NCBI GenBank assembly: GCA_951640195.1
Contig: OX621169.1
Span: 1,736,001 to 1,800,000 of the forward strand
Origin: Porpolomopsis calyptriformis
Taxonomy: Eukaryota; Basidiomycota; Agaricomycetes; Agaricales; Hygrophoraceae
DNA: 64,000 bases
Direction of reading: 5' to 3'
The translations under genes were made by a program, and so were the position numbers. Numbering within the stretch: the first letter of the stretch is position 1; every line of letters begins with the position of its first letter. Of this stretch, positions 19,324 through 30,200 are shown one piece after another. The notes under the pieces are model-generated. The model saw nothing but the letters and a program-made list of their open reading frames with translations. It was not told the origin of the DNA and did not search any database.

Positions 19324-20269
19324 CGGGAACGGTAAAATGGTTCAGATAACGGTAGTCTTCGATTGGTCTGTATCCAGCGTCTTGTCCTTTCGCATTGATT
19401 TCTTCAGCTTTCTTGCTTAGGAAGAAGGGAGCGGCCTGGGGTGAGGTCCCTTTGAATATTCGTCCTGTGGCCACGTTTTCTTCCAAAAACTTCACTAGGA
19501 AGTCTATCTCTCGAGGGGACATCGGGTAAGTCTTGTCATTCTGTGGCGTGAAGTTATCTTTAAGATCAATGGCATGATCAAATTCAGAATGAGGTGGAAG
19601 GCAATCGAAGGACTCCTTGGCAAAGACACTAGCATAGTCTTTCCAATAGACCTTCGGTACAAACTTTCGCATATCTTCCTCCACCGTGCTGGCTCTAGAC
19701 TCGTCCGATTTTGAAACACTTGCCAGCAAGACCGATTCTACCACAGGGGGCTCTGCTTCGCCGCTACAATACCGACGGGAAATCTCTTTGCCTCCGAGAG
19801 CCAGTGTTGAACTCTCCCAGTCGATACTAGGGTTTTGAGCTCTGAGCCATGGGTAGCCGAGGATAATATCAAACTTGGATCCGAGGTCGGTCACTTCCAA
19901 ACGGATCCTTTCAGTGTGTCCACCTGGAGCTTCTATCCAGACATCTGTGTCAAAAACGATCGGGCCTCCTCGGTTCTCTGACCCATCGGCATTCCGTACG
20001 GGGATTGGGGTTTCCAAATCCTGAAGAGTAAATTCGTGACGAGTTGCGAAATTCTCGTCTATAAAGTTCCCAGAAGCTCCACTATCAATCAGACACGTGG
20101 CGGGGACACGTCGACCACTGTCTACAGTCTTGATCCAAACGTCCATCGTAAGTCCTGAATTGCCCTTTTCGATAGTACCAAGAGTTCGAAAGTAATTGCA
20201 AGGAGTAATGGTACATCGAGTGGTACGGTCCGCGACGTTGGGCGCATCATCCGAACCTTTCAAAAACCC
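19324..20269 (-). pseudogene. Outer chromovirus pol, 5' part: protease to start of RT
   Basis: Read on the minus strand from the frameshift site at 20269, the pol frame is open through the protease (CLIDSGASGNF), the acidic linker and the beginning of reverse transcriptase (YRPIEDYRYLNHFTVP). It is then cut by the inner LTR at 19323. The frame resumes at 12438 with the next codons of reverse transcriptase. No other break is visible in this segment. Confidence 0.92.
20260..20269 (-). promoter_or_regulatory. Programmed -1 ribosomal frameshift site, gag to pol (outer copy)
   Basis: GGGTTTT at 20269-20263 followed by TGA at 20262-20260, as in the inner copy. The downstream pairing is GGTTCG with CGGACC, keeping a U-G pair where the inner copy has C-G, while the loop sequence between them differs. 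Stem kept and loop changed is what a functional structure would show. Confidence 0.7.
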
Positions 20270-21465
20270 TGAGCCTTCAAGTCCGCTGCCAGCCTCTTTT
20301 TCCAATCATCCGACCAATTGCGTATACCAGATTTCGCCATGTCCGACGGAGTCTCGCTCGCTGCCAGTGTAGCGGGCGAGCTGACGTTCTCCACGTGGGA
20401 CTCAGTGGCAACGACACGTATGTCTCTGCCTCGTCCTCGTCCTCGTCCTCTGTAGCCTCCTCCACCTCGAAAGTATCCTCCTCGACGTGAGGAAGAGGTA
20501 TCGGGTAGATTCTTCGCATTACCGGCGTTTCAGCTTGGGCAGGCGTTCGCGAAGTGGCCAGGTTGGCCGCAGGAGTAACAATTCCCATACGGGATCGTAT
20601 TGGTAGAAGAGGTAAGCTCCTCTCTCTTGATGGTGGGGGCTGCTGTCGTTTGGCGGGTCGTCGTTGCAGCCACATACGATCCTCGTGTTGGAAAGGGATT
20701 GGAGTACTGAGGTCGAGACGTAGAGGACTGTTTCTGTGAGGCGAGAATGTCCTTTTGATGTTGATAGCGTGTCGTGGCGTCCTTCCATTCTTGGAGGGTG
20801 GTAGGGACGGTAGGGAGTCGGTAGATATATTCGATGAACTCGGAATCGAGTCCAACTTGATAGAGATCAATGAGGGCGGCGTCGTTGAAACCAGTATCGA
20901 CCTGTAAAGCGCCAAAGCGCAGGTTATAGTCTTCTATCTTCTTCTTTCCTTGGCGGAGATTCTTGATGTCGTTACGGGCACGAGATTGTCTGTCGATTCC
21001 TTCAAACGTTGATCGGAATCGAACCACGAAGGCGGCCCAAGTAGCGGTCGGGCCAGTCCAGTTGACACTTCTCATGTCATTGGTCTCCTTTTCAGACCAA
21101 GTTTGAGCCATCATGCCCTTCATGAAAGAAAGGGCAAAGGGGATTTTATGTTCGTCGCGGTATGGTTTCCCCATGAAATACAATTCGCAGCTGTTGATAA
21201 ATTTGTCGACGTCTTGTTGTCGACCAGTGAACTCATCTGGCTTGGCCATCTTTATCTCGATGGTGGGAGCGGCAGGAGGTTGAGGTTGAGGTCCCGGTGG
21301 GGGTTGAACTTGACCTTGGGCAGCGAGTTGTTGTTGGAGATTTTGAATCTCTGCTGCTTGGTTTGCGTTCGAGGTCTGAAGATTGACCATTTCCCTCCGT
21401 AGATCGTTCATGACTGCGAGAATTTCATTGAGATTGGGAACAGGGGGGTTAGCGCGGGAACCCAT
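20260..21465 (-). pseudogene. gag: gag of the outer chromovirus, with TGA after the zinc knuckle
   Basis: It starts at the first ATG, 21465; the frame is open upstream without ATG, as in the inner copy. The capsid region and the zinc knuckle CYSCGQPGHFANAC (C-x2-C-x4-H-x4-C, near 20560) are intact, unlike the inner copy. A TGA at 20530-20532 replaces the CGA of the inner copy two residues past the knuckle. It removes the Arg/Gly-rich tail and blocks passage to the frameshift site at 20260. So this copy could supply a nearly full Gag but no Gag-Pol. The two copies are broken at different places in the same gene. Confidence 0.88.
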
Positions 21466-21816
21466 TGGATCTGGTGATGGTGAAGGTGAAGGTGTTGTTA
21501 AAGGTGAAGAGGGTCGAGTTGGTTGTTGATACGGGAAGGGTTGATACCTAACAGTAGGGGGAGTGATGGGACGTTGTGAATGAGCGGCGGCGAGTAAGCG
21601 AGTAGTTTCGCTTCGAGTCCTTCCTAGAGCGTGTGCGATACTCGGCAATGGAGAAGCTTGACTAGCCTCTTCGTTTGGATCTGGGAAGATTCGGGTTTGT
21701 GAGTAAAGCGATTGAGAAAGGGGATTGTTCTGCTCAGAGGAATCGTAGAAGTTCTCGTCGTCGTCGTCCAGTGTTAAAGCGATGGTGGATCAAGTAAGGG
21801 GGAGAGAGCAAGAAGG

Positions 21817-21827
21817 AAGTCTGATTC
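21817..21827 (-). promoter_or_regulatory. Self-priming type primer-binding site (outer copy)
   Basis: GAATCAGACTT on the coding strand, one base from the 5' LTR, complementary over 11 bases to AAGTCTGATTC in the LTR (21938-21928). Same arrangement as in the inner copy. Confidence 0.75.
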
Positions 21828-21828
21828 T

Positions 21829-22262
21829 TGTTATAAACTGGTTGTCGATGAGGCGGTTTTACTTCGGAGAGCTCTGTCCCAAGACGATGATAATGTCTCA
21901 AGTCCTAGTTATTGGATTGCTAACGAGGAATCAGACTTAAGGTCTGTGTACGACTAACTAGGAGTTTATATACTAACTATGCTACTGCGGATGAGTCAGT
22001 ATAAACACGAGGAATACATGAGGAATACATGTGGAGTACATGCGGAGTACATGCGACGAGTAAAGATAAACATGATAAGAGACTCGGAGCATGTGAAGAG
22101 ATGAAACATAATGGTCGGAAATGAAGTATGTCCTATCTCGGATAAATGAAAAGATATGGAATCATGGGGAATCCCTGGGGAATCCCAAGTAGAGATAAGA
22201 CCTGTCCGACTAAGCAGTGATGACTAACATAGAGAGGAAGTGAAAAATTTACGTCCGTGACA
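21829..22262 (-). repeat. 5' LTR of the outer chromovirus
   Basis: 434 bp, TG...CA ended. It matches 8522-8955 apart from one transition that I could find. It contains TATA box, predicted start and four ACATG-containing near-repeats. Confidence 0.96.
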
Positions 22263-22267
22263 CATAG
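22263..22267. repeat. 5-bp target-site duplication CATAG of the outer chromovirus (right)
   Basis: Exact copy of 8517-8521. LINE coding sequence resumes in frame through it. Confidence 0.95.
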
Positions 22268-22784
22268 ACGCGCCAAGGAGAGACTACAAAAGGACTGGAT
22301 CCGCCTATGGAAATCAACCCCACGAACCGGCTGCTTTGCCCCAGCCAACCGCTTTGAACCAACAACCAAACCATCCAAACGACTTGTACAGCTACAACAA
22401 AAGAGGGAACTCTTTGGACGTGTTACGCAATGCTGCACAGGCCATGGATACACAGGAGAATACTACTCAAGATTCGTACCAACAGAGGACACCAAATGCC
22501 CCTGCGGGGAACCTCTACAAACGCGAGAACACATTATACATGACTGCCCTCAATACGACGACCACCGCGACCTACTACGGAAAGCATCAAGAAACATCTC
22601 ACTGCCCGAGATTGTGGGGACAATCAAAGGCGTAGATGCCCTCATCACATTCATACTCAAATCCGGAGCGTTCACCAAATCAGGCAAACCATACGCCAAA
22701 CCTAAACCCCCCACCTTCGATGAGGAGCCCATAGTTACGGTTCAACTGGACGACAACGAAGGAAACCTGACCCAAGAAGACTAG
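22268..22784 (+). pseudogene. LINE ORF, C-terminal end with Cys/His motif
   Basis: In frame with the RNase H fragment that ends at 8521, this segment encodes about 171 codons to a TAG at 22782. It has a basic helix (RRAKERLQKDWIRLWKST), a region ending in TGEYYSRF, and a Cys/His cluster (CPCGEPLQTREHIIHDC) that is the standard C-terminal motif after RNase H in fungal LINE and I-like ORF2 proteins. The remaining tail is acidic. This block itself has no break. Confidence 0.9.
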
Positions 22785-23054
22785 GTCAATGGTTAGGAAC
22801 ACGGCACTAGGATCCCATATTCTCTTAAATACCGAAAACAGTGCCAATCGTGCACAACAAGACACCCCCCGATGTAACCCAAAACTCACGAAACTCACTG
22901 TGTCACCCAAAGCCCTGGGGCCTAACCCCCCACACGCCCACGACCAAAGCAGCAGGGTTAGCTACAAGTATTATAGAGTTAACCACCGCGTCTTAGCACA
23001 TTCGTTTGCTTGTTGCGGTATATAAATGCTGAATACAAAAAAAAAAAAAAAAAA
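22785..23054 (+). other. LINE 3' untranslated region and poly(A) tail
   Basis: About 250 bases without a long ORF, ending in an uninterrupted A run (about 23037-23054) that touches the right-hand 13-bp duplication. The A run is the template end used in target-primed reverse transcription. Confidence 0.9.
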
Positions 23055-23067
23055 GGGGACAGCACGT
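23055..23067. repeat. 13-bp target-site duplication of the LINE, right copy
   Basis: GGGGACAGCACGT, identical to 460-472. Host sequence resumes at 23068 with GATGCTGTGAC. Confidence 0.95.
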
Positions 23068-23385
23068 GATGCTGTGACTTGCGCGATTCCTTTTCCTCCT
23101 TAAATGACAACTATGCAGCAAGGCGCGTGTTTCCTAATTCCTATGGGGTATATTTTCATATCTTTGTGGTTTTTCTTTCAGAAATTGGTGCTCCATCTCG
23201 CGAAACCGTTACACGAGGCCCCAAATTGAGACAATCTCGAGCTTACCTTCTTCCAAGTGAAAGTGGGGATTGCGAGACTCGAAACAAGAACGAAGAGCAA
23301 AATACGGTGGACGACGTCAATGATGAGATGTGACATTATAGTGACTATATACACAGTTCACGGGCACTCATATTTCGATAGTGTT

Positions 23386-23759
23386 ATGTTCAACATGTTA
23401 AAGAAGCTGCAAAGTAAGTCCCACATATGCAATTGTTCAATTGGATTCAACGCTGCATTCTTTGTTCAGAGATTAAAGCGAAAAAAGCAGCAACCCGATT
23501 GGCAGCATTCCAAACCCAGAAAAACGCACATTTCGCTGCTGCCCGAAAAAGTGGATACGAGCTCGTACGAGCGGGAACGGCTCATGTGTAAAACGCTATT
23601 CTTTTCCCTTTGCTCTTCTCCCAGAGTTGACGGACGGTTCCGGTCTTTGATAGAGAAGAAGCAAGAGCAAAACTAAACGAATTGATAACTCAAGACCTGC
23701 CATTTGAGAAATACCTCACGGACCTCGGGCCCCTGTTCAATGCTCATGATGTAATTTAA
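23386..23759 (+). pseudogene. Small host gene next to the LINE, apparently frameshifted
   Basis: A plausible model is ATG at 23386 and exon 1 to 23413 (GTAAGT donor). Exon 2 is 23470-23585, coding KIKAKKAATRLAAFQ, HFAAARKSGYELVRAGTAH. A last exon from about 23627 encodes LTDGS. The reading frame then has to shift by one base near 23644 to enter a clear coding stretch (FDREEARAKLNELI, FEKYLTDLGPLF) that ends at TAA 23757-23759. Both parts look like real protein, but no splice signal joins them. Either there is a one-base insertion in this copy or I have misplaced a junction. I do not recognise the family. It would be transcribed away from the minus-strand gene at 418, so the LINE sits between two divergent genes. 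Confidence 0.4.
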
Positions 23760-23816
23760 TTTACTACACCACAGAACTCATCTAGATGATACCCTTCGCA
23801 ACGATTAGGACTCGTT

Positions 23817-24136
23817 TCAGTCTTTGTTCGAGTTATATCCCTCTTTCATCGACGACCTATTTCCCCGGAGAGCCGACAGCATCGATGCGGCAAGTGCTAC
23901 CCGTGAACTATACCTGTCTTTGACATTTTCAGTATCTTCTCTGACCTCTTCATCACACTTACAGTAGGAGCAAATCCTGTTAAACGAGAAAGGTCTCGCA
24001 AAAGGTTCTGGAAAAACGCTAGAGCACATCTGAATAAAGCCTTTGAGCAAGAAAGCGTAAGTCGTCTACGAACCGCAATATTCTTGATCCTCACAACAGA
24101 CTCCAACGACACCGAATAGATTGCCACAGACGCCAC
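23817..24136 (-). other. Possible minus-strand coding fragment, unassigned
   Basis: Two overlapping open stretches on the minus strand (24136-23897 and 24050-23817) could be joined by an intron starting GTAAGTGTG at about 23963. They give a basic, hydrophobic peptide (for example LFRCALAFFQNLLRDLSRL) followed by a tail ending EGYNSNKD. No family is recognised and no start is certain. From 24137 to 24435 I see nothing further. Confidence 0.2.
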
Positions 24137-24435
24137 TGCACTTATTAAACACTATAAAACTCTCCTACTTCTATAACACTTCACCCTCTTGTAAGCCAAG
24201 GGAACATAGACCATGTCTTCACCCTCTTGTAATTCCACTTCCTCTCTTTCGCATGTTGCGCTTGACCTAGTAGCCATCCAAAACACATAGAGCTTGATCA
24301 ATTGTAATCACCGCTGCCAAAGATTCACTAGTTTTCAATTCACATCATGAGGAAGCCGAGGCGAATGTCAAGATGTAATTCTATACACCATTTCAGTGCA
24401 CCTTGAGAAGATCCGAAGCGATTACTAGGGACACG

Positions 24436-25983
24436 TTAAGCCAGAAAGTCAACCACTGAGAGCGACGGTAAAACTGGCAGACTTACAAGTTCACAATCAG
24501 ACCGTCTTGCAGTGCTGACAGAGTCCCGGGGTGCTGGGTAGGATTTTGTGGGCTCGGGTCGAAGGTTAAGATATTCAGCCATGAATACCCGCAAGAGCAG
24601 ATTCCACCGTCGCATTGTTGACATATCCAAAGCAGAAGCATCATCCTATTGACGTCAAGTCAGCATGATGGTCTTGAGGTGATATACACATTTTACGAAC
24701 TTGCAAGGAATGCCATACCCTTGGAAAGGGCATTGCAATGAGGTGTAGGACACTTACACCCTTTTGCAAGAAGGGCACGTGATCATCTTGGATATGCCCT
24801 AAATTCACCGGCCCCCTACGTGGTACAAAAAAACTATCCCCTTGAATGAGTTTTTTCTTATCACCTGGGTAAAGGACACCGTTTTCCGCCAGCCTACGTT
24901 CGGCCGACACAATTGCATCAAATAGCCACGCTGTCTCGATGAAGTATGCTCGTATTGAGGGCTTGCGGGCTCCCAACAGATCAAGTAAGATCAAGTGTTC
25001 GATGGTGGAAATTTCCGTATCACCGAAAGAAGTCAATAATCGCCGCTTGGTGTGAGGTAAAATGTATGTCGTAGCCCATTTCTCCGCAAGGTGCCTGAAA
25101 TAAGATTGGGTGGACAAAAACCCAGCGATGATAACAACCTGACGCGAACCTCGCTCCGTATATCGAATCTGTAGCCGTCCAGACATGAAAAGCTTCTTCT
25201 CCATCAAAAAACACAAGTTGCAGTGTTGTGTCAGAATAATCTTCGTTATCTTCAAGACCAGCCTCCAAACGTTCTTTACGCTCGTCAAGCAATTGGTTTA
25301 GGGTCTCCGCGATGTCAAGCATTATGGCACAAGATGCTGCAGAATCTGTAGCACCTAAAAACTATGATATCTCAGTAAACAAGTCAGGGTTACCAGGAAC
25401 GGAGCTATCTGTCCAAAAGAATGAAAACACGCACTTGGTTGTCTGGATAGGTAGGATAATATTTGCTATCAAAATGCGCGGACAGAATGACGCGCCTTAA
25501 AGCGGTTGGGTCCTTGGTGGCGATAACATTAGTGAACCTTCTTAGCCCGATTGGCGTGTTGTCCACGAAACTATCCTCCTCTATGTGCCAGTCCAATGCC
25601 TTCAACGTCGAAACAATATAATTTCTGACGATGGTATTATTTTCTGTGCCGGCTGTTCTTATTCAATCATGAGTAATTTGATAAGGTTGCGTTGACTTAC
25701 GAACTCGAGGAATGAGAATCCTAGATAAGTGTGATTCTGGATTTGAAGGATCTAAATTTGCGACAGGATCTCGCGATAACGACAATGACAAAATATCTTC
25801 ATCTGACAGTCCCGCCATGGCACGTTCCCCGAACGCAGATGCTTGTTCAGAGCAGGACGGATATGTGAGCAAGAGCAGCAACGCGGTCAGCGATAACGAA
25901 AGATTGAAGATCAACGGCCAGCTTGTGTCCCCTCCAGCACGTAAGGCGGTCCGTTGTGTGCAGCGCCGAGGTATGCATACCAT
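24436..25983 (-). CDS. Glutaminyl-peptide cyclotransferase (M28-type zinc enzyme)
   Basis: Five exons: 25983-25701, 25652-25435, 25361-25150, 25094-24701, 24645-24436; 438 residues. It converts N-terminal Gln (or Glu) of proteins to pyroglutamate. The N-terminal region has a hydrophobic stretch (FNLSLSLTALLLLLTYP, about residues 25-41), fitting a signal anchor into the secretory pathway. Catalytic-fold signatures: VILSAHFDSKYY (zinc His/Asp), GATDSAASCAIMLD (Asp), LVFFDGEEAFHVWTATDSIYG (Glu and the QC-specific WTATDSxYGxR), and the C-terminal MRRWNLLLRVFMAEYL. Exon joins restore the family pattern exactly, such as YGAR followed by HLAEKWATTY. Separation from aminopeptidases of the same fold rests on the WTATDS motif. 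No breaks. Confidence 0.9.
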
Positions 25984-26183
25984 GGCTGGAAGATTGAGGT
26001 AGTAGTTTGGACCACGTGACTCGGGCAGGCTCTGCCGTTACTACTCATCATTCTAGGTAATCACAAAGGTGGAGGTTCTCTGCCAGGCGATATGTCGCCA
26101 TAAACTGCGGGAACTAGACATGCAGCGACGAACCATTTGTCCACCGGGTCCAGTTCTGGTGCGCAAATTATTGGGGGAGTCCT

Positions 26184-26540
26184 TCAGGATGACAGCGACA
26201 GGTCCGTAGTATTTACTGCTGCATTAGCCCGAATCATAACACCATTTAGCCGAACCGTCAGCTGAAGCGACGCTTCAGAAAGTGTATGAGATGTAAGAAC
26301 TCTTTTATACACGCCGGAGATTCCCGTCTGAAACGAGCTCCAGATCATCTTACCTTCCTCAGAGAATACCCTATTTGTGACCCAGCTCACGAATACTGGC
26401 TCACTAGTGCTAGGCGCGAGAGTCACCACTTTCTGCTTCCGAGCTTCCTCTGGGTCACATTGTCTCTCAAAGGTGTTTATAAACGCAAAACGACCGAGCA
26501 GGAAAATCCGGGGAAGTATGGTGACTGGTTACCTCGCCAA
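26184..26540 (-). CDS. Hypothetical protein, minus strand, incomplete model
   Basis: An open frame on the minus strand from about 26540 to a stop at 26184-26186 encodes roughly 115 residues, including FINTFERQCDPEEARKQKVV and FVSWVTNRVFSEEGK. Composition and absence of stops suggest coding sequence. I find no convincing start; an upstream Ala-rich stretch near 26585 may be a first exon. Family not recognised. From here to the next gene at 27251 I see no other coding signal. Confidence 0.3.
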
Positions 26541-27250
26541 GATTCTTCACATTGCCCACGCTACTGCCCAAATTCCGGCCGCCGCCGCCACGATTTTTTT
26601 CGGCTAGTGGAGAACACCCGAAGATAATGCTATCGCTGATATGTATTTTGTTCCGTTACAATGAAAGTCGTGTTGCCACGGTTGCTGAGAATAGATAGCC
26701 GCGGATTGAATTGAAAGGGACGGACGTTCGAGTCCCTGATGCGTCTAGACTTTCCAAGTCCGTCTGACAAAAACTAAGCCGGCCCTGAACGCGCTGATAA
26801 AAAAAAAAGTATTTTCGCAGATCTGCTATTTGCTATCCCCTCATAGTCATGCCGGCTCGTCGTACTGGACAGGTTTACCATCGACGATTTACTCTATGGG
26901 GACCTCGCAGGAGATGAAAAAAATGGTGCAAGGCATAGATTACACCTCCGTATCTCCCTTCTGTCGCAGACTACGGCATTGGGGCTCGTTAGAGTGGTGC
27001 ACATTGGTCCCTTGCTAGGTAATTATAGTGATTATTAATAATTTACGTCTCCCGTGCACTCTCAGCGCCCATTCGATGGTGATTCGAAGATGTTTCTGGT
27101 AAGGTCTGGTAAAGTCTTTTTTATCTTGTTTCCTAAATAAGTTGAGGAAAGAAAATGCGACAGGTCTAGACATCGACTTTACTCAACTTTCCAACTCCGG
27201 TAGCGTTCTTAGGTTCACTTGCCTTGTTACCACTGAGACCGCAGGGAAAA

Positions 27251-30200
27251 ATGCCTTACAAGCTGTCCGCGACGTTGTCAGCGCATGTCTCCGACGTTAG
27301 CACCCCCTATGCTCGAGCTATGATCACTCTGTCTGACATTCGCATCAGGTTCGAGCCCTGTGCTCGCCTACCGATACTCATATTCTTTCAGCTTCCCGTG
27401 ATTCAACCGCCATCTCGTGGCAGCGTGCTTCAATTTCCTCTCCATTCCTACCCTCCTCTGTTTTACGTGCTGGTTCCCGATATATAAATTCCATAGCGTA
27501 CATCCCTCCGTCCCCCGATGCGCCCAAAGGTGAGGTTGCGGGCCCTTTGTTCACTTTGGACATTGATATAAACACCCGACAAAGGGTACGCCGTGACCGG
27601 TGGACAAGAGGCTGTGATCAATGTATTTTCTTTGGACGCACCAAAGGACGATCCCGATTTCTCTCTAGTTGGACACACAGAAAATGTCTGTAGTTTAGAC
27701 GTCACACCCGGCGGCGCCATAATATCCGGGTCCTGGGATAAGTACGTTACTCCCTGCATTTTCTCACATTTAGATCTCAACCGCGTCTCCAGGACCGTCA
27801 AAGTGTGGAGAAATTTCCAACTAGTCTATGACTTGGAGGGCCATCAACAATCGGTTTGGGCCGTTTTAGCGATTGACGAGGAACAATTGTTGACCGGTGC
27901 GTTCCATTTACCCCCTAATCAGATAGCCGGCACATCGTCCCCTCAGGTTCAGCCGACAAAACGATCAAACTGTGGCAACAACACAAAAATATACGGACTT
28001 TTCGTGGACACAAGGATGCTGTTCGCGGCCTCACCTTGGTTCCTGACATTGGTTTCGCATCGTGCTCCAACGACAGGTGAGTCTTAATCAATCATGTCTA
28101 CCATCCATCTTATTGGTTTACTCTCTTAGCGAGATACGTGTGTGGACGTACGAAGGCGATCCTGTTTATACACTCTCTGGCCACGACTCTTTCGTCTATT
28201 CTCTGGCGGTCCTTCCTAGCGGCGACCTAGTGTCTGGCGGCGAAGATCGCACTGTGCGTGTTTGGCGTGGTGAGCTTGGTCCACTCGTTGCCCTTTCCGT
28301 CCTCATCTAACGGTGCCACCAGATGGCGAGTGTTCGCAGACGCTCGTCCACCCAGCCATCTCCGTATGGGCTGTAACAACCATGCCAAATGGTGACATTG
28401 TCAGCGGTTGCAGTGACGGAATTGTTAGGGTGTTTAGTGCCTCGGAGGAACGCTGGGCGTCTCCGGAAGCTCTCCAAGAGTACGATAAGGGCGTCGCTAG
28501 CCATGCATTACCTTCTCAGCTGGTTGGTGATGTGAGGAAAGCCGATTTGCCTGGACCAGATGCTCTGACTACCCCAGGTACGTCCAGCATATTTCGTGTT
28601 CCGCGGTCGACATCGAATCCTCTCTTTAGGAAAGAAAGACGGTGAAGTCAAGATGGTAAAAAACGGCGACATTGTTGAGGCTCATCAGGTGGCGTTACAC
28701 TGCAGTGATCGTATTAATTTTTGAGACTCAGGCTCCAACACTCAGTGGGATAATTCTACCTCAAGCTGGCACAAAGTCGGCGACGTAGTTGATGCTGTCG
28801 GCTCCGGTCGAAAACAACTGTACGAAGGCAAAGAATACGATTATGTATTCGACGTTGATATCAAAGACGGCGAGCCTCCTCTGAAATTGCCTTACAACGT
28901 TACTGGTTAGTCCCGCGCTCTTCTCTGGAGCTTATGCAACTTTGATAAAACTCGCAGAAAATCCCTTTGGCACCGCACAACGTTTCCTTGAACGCCACGA
29001 TTTGCCCCTCACGTACGTGGACGAGATCGTCAAGTTCATCGAAAAAAATACTGCTAGTGTCAACATTGGAAGCGATAACGAATATGTGGACCCATATACT
29101 GGTATGCTTCGAGTACAAACGCCCTTCGGAGGTGGATTTCACGATTTTTGCAGGTGCTTCCAGGTATCAGGGTTCCTCGGCTCCTGTTTTGCCTACAAAT
29201 GACCCATCCACTTATGTGGACCCATTTACTGGAGCATCTCGATATTCCGGTGCTGTGAAAGATACTCCTCCCGCAGCGCCGTCAACCCCAGTCCTTCCCG
29301 TGGTAAATATCTCGTGCCCTTCCAGTTCGTCACTCAAAAATATTTTCCAGTCTAAATTTGTTACCTTCAAGCAAGCTAATGTAACTGCGATGCAATGCAA
29401 ATTGTACCAGTTCGATGAAGTCCTCCGGAATGAGATTGTCTGTTTATAATCCCGTCTTTTTCCAGCTGTGATGTGATATCTGATAGCAGCCTATCTAGTC
29501 CACTTCGTCCCTTGCCATGTATCCGCAAGAATTGGCTGCAATGGACGAAACCTTTGCTTATCTATCTCAGGCCGTTACTTCGGAGCCTTCCCAAATCATT
29601 CTCACAGCCAATCACGTTGACGCTATCATACAAATTCTAGACCGATGGCCATCATCTCAGCGTTTCCCTGGTTTGTACGCCTCCCCTGAGTCTAGGCTCC
29701 CAACTCACCTTTCATCAGTGATCGATCTCGGTCGGCTTGTCGCTGGCTTCTGCCCTGGTGTATTCACCTCCACTGGGCTACGCGATCGATTTTTTGAGTC
29801 ATTGTTTAAGGCCTCCGACTGGACTTCCCCATGGACCTCACCGTTATCAAAGCCAAGGGAAACTAATATTTTGTTATTGTTTCGCACTTTAGCCAACGGA
29901 TGCCAAGAGGGAACGATGATCGACGGGAATTGGGTCTATCAGGTCTTTCTCGAAGCCTGTGCACTGCCTTTAACATGACACCTTTCCTTGATTTAGGTCT
30001 TCGACTCTTTGAGCCAAGTGCCTTACACATCCTTGACTAAAGCGCAAAGGATTGCACTGGCTAGCATACTATTCAAGTTAGTCCATTTCAACTCCTTTTT
30101 CGATCTTTCACTGCCCTCATCTATTTAGCTTCTCGTGCCTGGGTCTTCGCTCGGCTGTGGAGAACACGATTCGAGCTCGCCACTTAAATTTAATACTTGA

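Larger units (their letters stand above)
8522..22262 (-). mobile_element. Outer Ty3/gypsy chromovirus, interrupted by a second copy of the same family
   Basis: Two 434-bp LTRs (8522-8955 and 21829-22262) differ by one base that I could find, and a perfect CATAG duplication frames the unit. So the insertion into the LINE is recent. In minus-strand order it carries LTR, primer-binding site, gag, pol and a third ORF before the 3' LTR. Its pol is split inside reverse transcriptase by the inner element at 12439-19323. Removing that insertion leaves an ordinary element of about 6.9 kb. Beyond the insertion it has a TGA in gag at 20530-20532 and a TGA in the third ORF at 9470-9472, so it is not autonomous. 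Confidence 0.95.
473..23054 (+). mobile_element. Non-LTR retrotransposon (LINE, APE-endonuclease and RNase H type), split by nested insertions
   Basis: Element-derived blocks are 473-2733, 8323-8521 and 22268-23054, all on the plus strand and in order. They encode CCHC zinc knuckles, an APE-type endonuclease, the end of an RNase H domain, and a C-terminal Cys/His region. A 3' untranslated part and a poly(A) tail follow. The ORF is already open at the first base after the duplication and has no ATG near its start, so the copy is probably 5'-truncated, as is common for LINEs. The reverse transcriptase region, expected between the endonuclease and RNase H, is absent, which makes the element dead. 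The domain set (APE plus RNase H) fits the Tad/I-like LINEs of fungi; the clade assignment is inference. Confidence 0.92.

Noticed and set aside
17334..20305. Separate start codons for the chromovirus pol frames
   Set aside because: The candidate start at 17334 is a TTG within the slippery site and pol continues the gag frame by a -1 shift, so an independent start is not needed.
8956..22000. Envelope gene in the chromovirus third ORF (endogenous retrovirus-like)
   Set aside because: The protein has no signal peptide, no transmembrane segment and no cysteine pattern.
26655..26770. Possible tRNA with GTTCGAGTCC near 26730
   Set aside because: The bases flanking the T-loop-like motif do not pair into a 5-bp stem with a 7-base loop, and no acceptor stem closes the region.
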